Positions 6,251-10,066 of a DNA stretch of 10,066 nt are shown one piece after another (within the stretch, counting starts at the first letter, position 1; every line of letters begins with the position of its first letter). Both the position numbers and the translations under genes were made by a program. The stretch is taken from positions 1 to 10,066 of the forward strand of contig JAAFGU010000063.1 in the NCBI GenBank assembly GCA_010365205.1, in the 5' to 3' direction. Source of the stretch: Aromatoleum sp. (lineage in GTDB: Bacteria > Pseudomonadota > Gammaproteobacteria > Burkholderiales > Casimicrobiaceae). Below the pieces are notes generated by a model. The model saw only the letters and a program-made list of their open reading frames with translations, did not search any database and was not told the origin of the DNA.

Positions 6251-7102
6251 ATGCAGGTTACGTACATCAACCTCGACCGGAATACCGAGCGGCGTGCCGC
6301 GCTCGAGGCAAATTTCGCTGCCCACAATCCGCAGGGTTGGAGCCTGTCACGTTTTGCGGCGGTCGATGGCGCGAAGCTCGATACCCCCGTCGTGCACACG
6401 ACGCTGCGGCCTGCGGTGGCTGCATGCTTCCTCAGTCATCGCGGCGCGGTGGAACAGTCGGCCGCCCGGGACGGGGACGCGATGATTGCGGAGGACGACG
6501 TCCTGTTTGGGCCGTCCAGCGAGCGCGTGATCGCCGAAGCGCTGCGTAGCTTGCCGCCGGACTGGGACCTGCTGTACACCGATGTCTGCATCTCGAACTT
6601 CCATACGATGCTCGAACTCTTCGCGCTTCGCCGACTGCGCACGGGACGCTCAGGGCTCCTGCCGCTTCGTGGGCTGCCTTATGCGGGCAGCACCGCTTAC
6701 ATTGTCAACGAGCGGTCCAAGGGGCGAATGGCCGAACTCTTCGCAGCGTCGAACCTTTCCCTTGCGTACGACCTTTGGCTGCGTCGGCTTGTCTATGATG
6801 GAGTGCTTACGGGCTACGCAACGTTTCCGTTTGCCACGACGTTGTCCACGCATGCGGACGATTCGCAGATCGGAATCGGCAAAGAGTTTTCGATGACCGG
6901 GGTCTGGAACGCGTACAGGCGACTCGTGTGGTGCGATGCCGATCCGCGTCAGACGGCGTCCGAGGTCCATGGGAACGACTTCGACGTGCTGGCTGCTGAC
7001 GAGATCGAAATGTTGAGGTTGCTCGCTCAGGTCATTGCCGGCAAATGCGGAGACACGTGGAGCCCCGCACTCCGGCGCGCTGTGAAGGGTGAATCTCCGT
7101 GA
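6251..7102 (+). CDS. Glycosyltransferase family 25 protein (LPS/surface-glycan type)
   Basis: The 283-residue protein belongs to the GT25 family, which transfers sugars (often galactose or glucose) from UDP-sugars onto lipopolysaccharide cores and other glycans at the cytoplasmic side of the membrane. Motifs in order: YINLDRNTERR at the N-terminus (5-15), the acceptor/donor block ACFLSHRGAVEQ (58-69), the metal-binding acidic motif MIAEDDVLF (78-86, EDD at 81-83), YAGSTAYIVN (144-153) and DLWLRR (174-179). Length is in the family's usual range of about 250-300. The N-terminus starts directly at the family motif, so the ATG is well placed although the preceding Shine-Dalgarno (GGGGC, about ten bases away) is weak. 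No other LPS gene adjoins it. It is a single gene between an IS30 remnant and a tRNA, which makes horizontal acquisition plausible but unproven. Sugar and acceptor cannot be deduced. Confidence 0.92.
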   Translation: MQVTYINLDRNTERRAALEANFAAHNPQGWSLSRFAAVDGAKLDTPVVHTTLRPAVAACFLSHRGAVEQSAARDGDAMIAEDDVLFGPSSERVIAEALRSLPPDWDLLYTDVCISNFHTMLELFALRRLRTGRSGLLPLRGLPYAGSTAYIVNERSKGRMAELFAASNLSLAYDLWLRRLVYDGVLTGYATFPFATTLSTHADDSQIGIGKEFSMTGVWNAYRRLVWCDADPRQTASEVHGNDFDVLAADEIEMLRLLAQVIAGKCGDTWSPALRRAVKGESP

Positions 7103-7397
7103 GCCCGCGGACTAACGGCGGGGTGGGCGCGCCATCGTAGACTCGTGTCGGCTATTTGCGCGCGCTGTGCCTCGCCAATCATGGACGAGTGCCCGGCACG
7201 ACGGAAATGGGGACGACGCGTCGACATACCACCGCGCATTCGCTGCGACTGGGAAGGCGAAACGGGCAAATCCGACGACCGGCAATCCGGCGACAGCGAT
7301 GACCGACCAGGAAGTTGACGCGAGCATCGCCGCTGGCACCGTGCGCGGTGCTTGGTTTCGCGCCGACGGCGCGACGACTGCGGCCGATCAGTTCACT
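7103..7397. other. Region between GT25 and tRNA-Leu with tandem hairpins
   Basis: There is no supported gene; a rightward open frame here (7167-7451) runs through the tRNA and is discarded. Two perfect hairpins sit side by side just beyond the tRNA 3' end: GCACCG-TGCG-CGGTGC (7336-7351) and TCGCGCC-GAC-GGCGCGA (7358-7374). They may end or process the leftward tRNA transcript or the rightward GT25 transcript. Neither has a clear U-tract. Confidence 0.5.
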
Positions 7398-7484
7398 TGG
7401 TGCCGGGAGCGGGAATCGAACCCGCATGGCCTCGCGGCCGGCAGATTTTGAGTCTGCTGCGTATACCAGTTCCGCCATCCCGGC
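7398..7484 (-). tRNA. tRNA-Leu (anticodon CAA)
   Basis: This 87-base class II tRNA has an encoded CCA. Acceptor arms GCCGGGA and the matching CCCGGC pair, the anticodon arm GCAGA-CTCAAAA-TCTGC places CAA at positions 34-36, and a long variable arm contains GGCC-GCGA-GGCC. The T-arm is GCGGG-TTCGATT-CCCGC. It decodes the leucine codon UUG. The tRNA is opposite in strand to both flanking protein genes. Confidence 0.97.
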
Positions 7485-7538
7485 GATGGGAAAGGGCAGG
7501 CGCCTTGCGGAGCGTTGCCCGGCGACGGCAAAGGCGGC

Positions 7539-7568
7539 ATTATCGCGGAAAGGCGTGCTCCGGCACAA
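7539..7568 (-). promoter_or_regulatory. Probable promoter of tRNA-Leu
   Basis: On the minus strand a TTGTGC box (complement of 7563-7568) is 18 bases from GATAAT (complement of 7539-7544), a 5-of-6 match to the -10 consensus. A GC-rich stretch follows, as is usual for stable-RNA promoters. Transcription would start near 7532 and give a leader of about 48 bases before the tRNA. Confidence 0.45.
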
Positions 7569-7626
7569 CGCGTACGTGTGCTGCCGCCGCCTGTCGCGAC
7601 CTTTCTTCCGCCGCCTCCCCCGATCG

Positions 7627-9192
7627 ATGAGCGCCGTCCGCAACGTGCTGTTCGTGATGTGCGACCAACTGCGGCGCGACTTCGTGTCCTGTTACGGCGG
7701 TTCGACCGTCGCCACACCCAGCATCGACCGGATCGCCGCGGCGGGCGTGCGTTTCGACAACGCGTTCGTTCAATCCGGCGTATGCGGCCCGTCGCGGATG
7801 TCGTATTACACCGGGCGCTACGTCGCCTCTCACGGGGCGACCTGGAACCTGGTACCCCTTTCCGCCGCCGAATGGACGCTCGGCGATCATCTGCGATCCG
7901 CCGGGCGCAGTGCCGCGCTTTGCGGCAAGACCCACGTCCTCCCGGACAACGAGGCCCTCGCGCGATTCGGCATCGAGATCGAGTCCGAGCGCGGCGCGCT
8001 TCTGCGCCAGGGCGGCTTCGTCGTCGTCGACCGCTACGACGGCCACACGCCGCCGGGACCGGAATCCGGATACGCCGACTGGCTGCGCGCGCGCGGCTAC
8101 GACAGCGCGGACCCGTGGAATGACTTTGTCATCGCGGTCGAGGACGGCGGCCGCGTCGCGTCGGGATGGAGCCTGCGCAACGTGCACCTGCCGTCGCGGG
8201 TGAAGGAGGAGCACTCCGAGACCGCATATATGACCGACCTGGCGCTGGATTGGATCCGCGCCCGCGGCGAGGCGGCGTGGGTTCTCCACCTGTCATACGT
8301 GAAGCCGCACTGGCCCTACGTCGCGCCGTCGCCGTTCCATCGCAGGTACCGCGGCAAGCCGATTGGCGAAATCCTGCGCGGTCCGCAGGACGGCACGGCG
8401 GACGAGCATCCGGTCGTGCGCGCCTATCGCGGGCACGACGAATGCCTGACATTCGCCCGTGACGACGTCGTCCGGCACGTGCGGCCGGCCTACATGGGCC
8501 TGGTCGCTCAGGTCGACTACCACATCGGACGCCTGCTTGACGCGCTCGTGGCGCAGGGCCGGATGGACGACACGCTGATCGTCTTCACGTCGGACCACGG
8601 CGAATTTCTGGGAGACCGCGGCCTCGGCGAAAAGGAACTCTTTTACGATGAAGTCGTGCGCGTCCCGTTCGTCATCTACGATCCGGACCCGCGCGCCGAT
8701 GCCACGCGCGGGTCGGCCGATGCGCGATTCGTCGAAGGCATCGATGTCGTGCCGACGGTGCTCGATGCACTCGGGCTTCCGGCGGCGCGGCACCGGATCG
8801 AGGGCCATTCGCTCCTCCGCCTGACGCGCGGCGAAGCAGGGATCGCGTGGCGCGACGCGGCGTTCTGCGAGCTCGACTACGGTTTCCGGCGCGCCCGGCG
8901 CACGCTCGGGCGCGGCCTGCGCGATTGCCGCGCGTACATGTTGCGCACCGCGCAATGGAAGTACGTGCACTGGCAGGGATTTCGGCCGCAACTCTTCGAT
9001 CTCGCCGCCGACCCGCGCGAACGCTTCGATCTGGGCGCCGATCCACGCTTGGCGGCCGAGCGCCGCGCGCTGCACGAAGGGCTGTTCGACTGGCTCGCTT
9101 CGAGGAAGCGCCGGACGACCGTCGACGATGCCCGCGTCGAGGATCGCACCGACATGCATCGCCGCCACGGAGTGCACATCGGCATCTGGTAG
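7627..9192 (+). CDS. Formylglycine-dependent sulfatase / phosphonate monoester hydrolase-like enzyme
   Basis: The 521-residue enzyme belongs to the alkaline phosphatase superfamily and hydrolyses sulfate or phosphonate/phosphodiester esters. Visible active-site elements are NVLFVMCDQ with metal Asp13, the C-x-P-x-R formylglycine motif CGPSR (Cys53, Arg57), WN (Asn74), KTH (101-103), HLSYVKPHWPY (His221), SDHGEFLGDR (metal Asp323/His324) and Lys336. Cys53 must be oxidised to formylglycine; no maturase gene is in the window. It has no signal peptide, so it is probably cytoplasmic. The DQ...DH pattern and overall length fit phosphonate monoester hydrolases, while KTH is the arylsulfatase arrangement, so the substrate stays open. 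The open frame extends upstream to 7315 but passes antisense through the tRNA; the ATG at 7627 puts the family motif at the N-terminus. It has no clear Shine-Dalgarno. It converges on the DUF4337 gene 43 bases away. Confidence 0.9.
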   Translation: MSAVRNVLFVMCDQLRRDFVSCYGGSTVATPSIDRIAAAGVRFDNAFVQSGVCGPSRMSYYTGRYVASHGATWNLVPLSAAEWTLGDHLRSAGRSAALCGKTHVLPDNEALARFGIEIESERGALLRQGGFVVVDRYDGHTPPGPESGYADWLRARGYDSADPWNDFVIAVEDGGRVASGWSLRNVHLPSRVKEEHSETAYMTDLALDWIRARGEAAWVLHLSYVKPHWPYVAPSPFHRRYRGKPIGEILRGPQDGTADEHPVVRAYRGHDECLTFARDDVVRHVRPAYMGLVAQVDYHIGRLLDALVAQGRMDDTLIVFTSDHGEFLGDRGLGEKELFYDEVVRVPFVIYDPDPRADATRGSADARFVEGIDVVPTVLDALGLPAARHRIEGHSLLRLTRGEAGIAWRDAAFCELDYGFRRARRTLGRGLRDCRAYMLRTAQWKYVHWQGFRPQLFDLAADPRERFDLGADPRLAAERRALHEGLFDWLASRKRRTTVDDARVEDRTDMHRRHGVHIGIW

Positions 9193-9204
9193 CGGCGGCG
9201 GATT

Positions 9205-9220
9205 CCGGGCGAGCGCCCGG
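9205..9220. terminator. Hairpin between convergent genes, possible bidirectional terminator
   Basis: CCGGGC-GAGC-GCCCGG is a perfect 6-bp GC stem centred in the 43-base gap between the converging sulfatase and DUF4337 genes. The symmetrical position suggests it protects both transcript ends. There is no T-run on either side, so intrinsic termination would be weak. Confidence 0.4.
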
Positions 9221-9235
9221 CGGACGACCATCGCG

Positions 9236-9808
9236 TCAGACGTGCAGCAGCGCCAGCGCGCCAATTGCGATAGCGCCGGCGGCGACGCCGTACGCGACGA
9301 TGTTGAGGTTCCTGTTGCGCGTCAGGATCGTGATCGCGGCCAGCGCGATCGCGATCTGGATCAGCGTCATCGCCTGCGCCCAGCGGTGATGGACGTGCAT
9401 CGACGCTTCGCTCATCTTCTCGGCCTCGGCCGACTTCGCTTCCAGCGCCTTCGCCTCGACCATGATGTCGGCCTTCTCCTTGGCGTAGCGCTCGGCCTCC
9501 TTCAGGTACTTCGCCTGCTGGTCGCCGGCCGTCAGCGTCGCGCCCAGCTCGGCGAGGTTCTGCTTGCCGCTCTTGGCCTGGTAGAAGTTCCATTGGTCGG
9601 AGGCCTCGGTCCTCTTGATCGCGGCGTCGTTCTTGAACAGCAGCGCGTCGTTCTGCGTCGCGCCGCCCATGTAGCCGAACATCGCGCCGATCGTCGCGAA
9701 GATCGCCGTCGCGACGGCAATGCGGCCGGCGAAGGGGTCGCCGGATTGCGCTTCGTGTTCCACCGCGTGATCGTGCGGACCGTGGACGTGAAAATTATCT
9801 TCCGACAT
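9236..9808 (-). CDS. DUF4337 family membrane protein
   Basis: The 190-residue protein matches the DUF4337 family pattern: a short His/Asp/Glu-rich N-terminus (HVHGPHDHAVEHEA, 7-20), a first membrane helix (about 28-48), then NDALLFKNDAAIKRTEASDQWNFYQAKS in two halves around the conserved SDQWxFYQAKS block (70-80). A charged helical stretch rich in Ala/Glu/Lys (about 98-135) looks like a coiled coil, and two further membrane helices follow (about 145-163 and 168-188). The function of the family is not known; an inner-membrane role is inferred from the helices. The start is set by a strong AGAGGAG (complement of 9818-9824) nine bases upstream; the frame continues further but without family sequence. 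folA ends 44 bases upstream on the same strand, so the two may share a transcript. Confidence 0.92.
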   Translation of the reverse strand: MSEDNFHVHGPHDHAVEHEAQSGDPFAGRIAVATAIFATIGAMFGYMGGATQNDALLFKNDAAIKRTEASDQWNFYQAKSGKQNLAELGATLTAGDQQAKYLKEAERYAKEKADIMVEAKALEAKSAEAEKMSEASMHVHHRWAQAMTLIQIAIALAAITILTRNRNLNIVAYGVAAGAIAIGALALLHV

Positions 9809-9817
9809 GTTGGTCGA

Positions 9818-9824
9818 CTCCTCT
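9818..9824 (-). promoter_or_regulatory. Strong ribosome binding site of the DUF4337 gene
   Basis: AGAGGAG on the minus strand, nine bases before the ATG at 9806-9808, fixes that start against the longer open frame that runs to 9943 inside folA. Confidence 0.7.
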
Positions 9825-9852
9825 GGGTTGATGATGGGGGTTGCGCGCGCGC

Positions 9853-10066
9853 TCAACCAGCGGCGCGTTCGTAGGTCGCGAACGCGTATTCGAATCCGTC
9901 CGGCCCGGTGTGCGTCCGCCGCTCGCGCGCCGTCTCGCGCCACTCGCTCCGATCGAGAGCGGGGAAATACGCGTCGCCGGGAAAGGCGCGGGCGATCTCG
10001 GTCAAATGCAGCGTGGTGGCCCGCGGCAGCGCTTCGCGATAAAGCGCGCCGCCGCCGATGCAGAAG
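9853..10066 (-). CDS. folA: Dihydrofolate reductase, C-terminal part (gene runs off the window)
   Basis: The last 70 residues of dihydrofolate reductase are visible; the 5' part lies beyond base 10066. The enzyme reduces dihydrofolate to tetrahydrofolate with NADPH in the cytoplasm. Diagnostic sequence is the NADPH-binding IGGGALYREALPRA (visible residues 3-16), then LHLTEI (19-24), GDAYFPALD (30-38), SEWRET (40-45) and the C-terminal FEYAFATYERA (58-68). These match the last beta strands of bacterial FolA, normally about 160-170 residues. It is followed 44 bases later by the DUF4337 gene on the same strand. thyA often precedes folA in bacteria but cannot be seen here. Confidence 0.95.
   Translation of the reverse strand, partial: FCIGGGALYREALPRATTLHLTEIARAFPGDAYFPALDRSEWRETARERRTHTGPDGFEYAFATYERAAG

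Noticed and set aside
7398..7484. tRNA-Leu as attachment site of an integrated island
   Set aside because: No integrase gene and no second copy of the tRNA 3' end is visible within the window.
7315..7626. N-terminal extension of the sulfatase frame
   Set aside because: It runs antisense through the tRNA-Leu gene and lies upstream of the conserved N-terminal metal-binding strand.

Overview
This is a high-GC bacterial chromosomal window. It carries a PEP-CTERM exoprotein with an upstream element suggestive of sigma-54 control, a CCA-encoding tRNA-Leu, queA, folA and a DUF4337 membrane protein. The set suggests a Gram-negative proteobacterium, most likely a betaproteobacterium. That placement is inference from gene content, not a phylogenetic result.

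Layout, left to right. The 3'-truncated queA (tRNA queuosine biosynthesis) runs leftward off the window. A 421-base divergent intergenic region follows, with a possible queA promoter and a possible sigma-54 promoter/enhancer for a rightward PEP-CTERM secreted protein. That gene ends in a good intrinsic terminator. A long leftward gene then encodes a class III nucleotide cyclase fused to an NB-ARC-type STAND ATPase and a TPR-rich C-terminus. Between it and the next gene lies a mobile-element scar. It holds a 170-bp palindromic, MITE-like element with perfect 20-bp terminal inverted repeats, and the N-terminal remnant of an IS30-family transposase.

Beyond the scar is a lone rightward glycosyltransferase family 25 gene (LPS/surface glycan type). 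A leftward tRNA-Leu(CAA) follows, with its own plausible promoter, and then a rightward formylglycine-type sulfatase/phosphonate monoester hydrolase. The sulfatase converges on a leftward pair, folA (truncated at the window edge) and DUF4337, which may be co-transcribed.

The genes do not form one pathway. Housekeeping genes (queA, tRNA-Leu, folA) are interspersed with accessory single-gene units for surface, signalling and hydrolase functions, plus insertion-element debris. I found no CRISPR array, defence island, complete insertion sequence or obvious multi-gene novel system. The most unusual structures are the 170-bp palindromic element (5422-5591), the candidate regulatory motif upstream of the PEP-CTERM gene, and the mixed active-site signature of the sulfatase-like enzyme.
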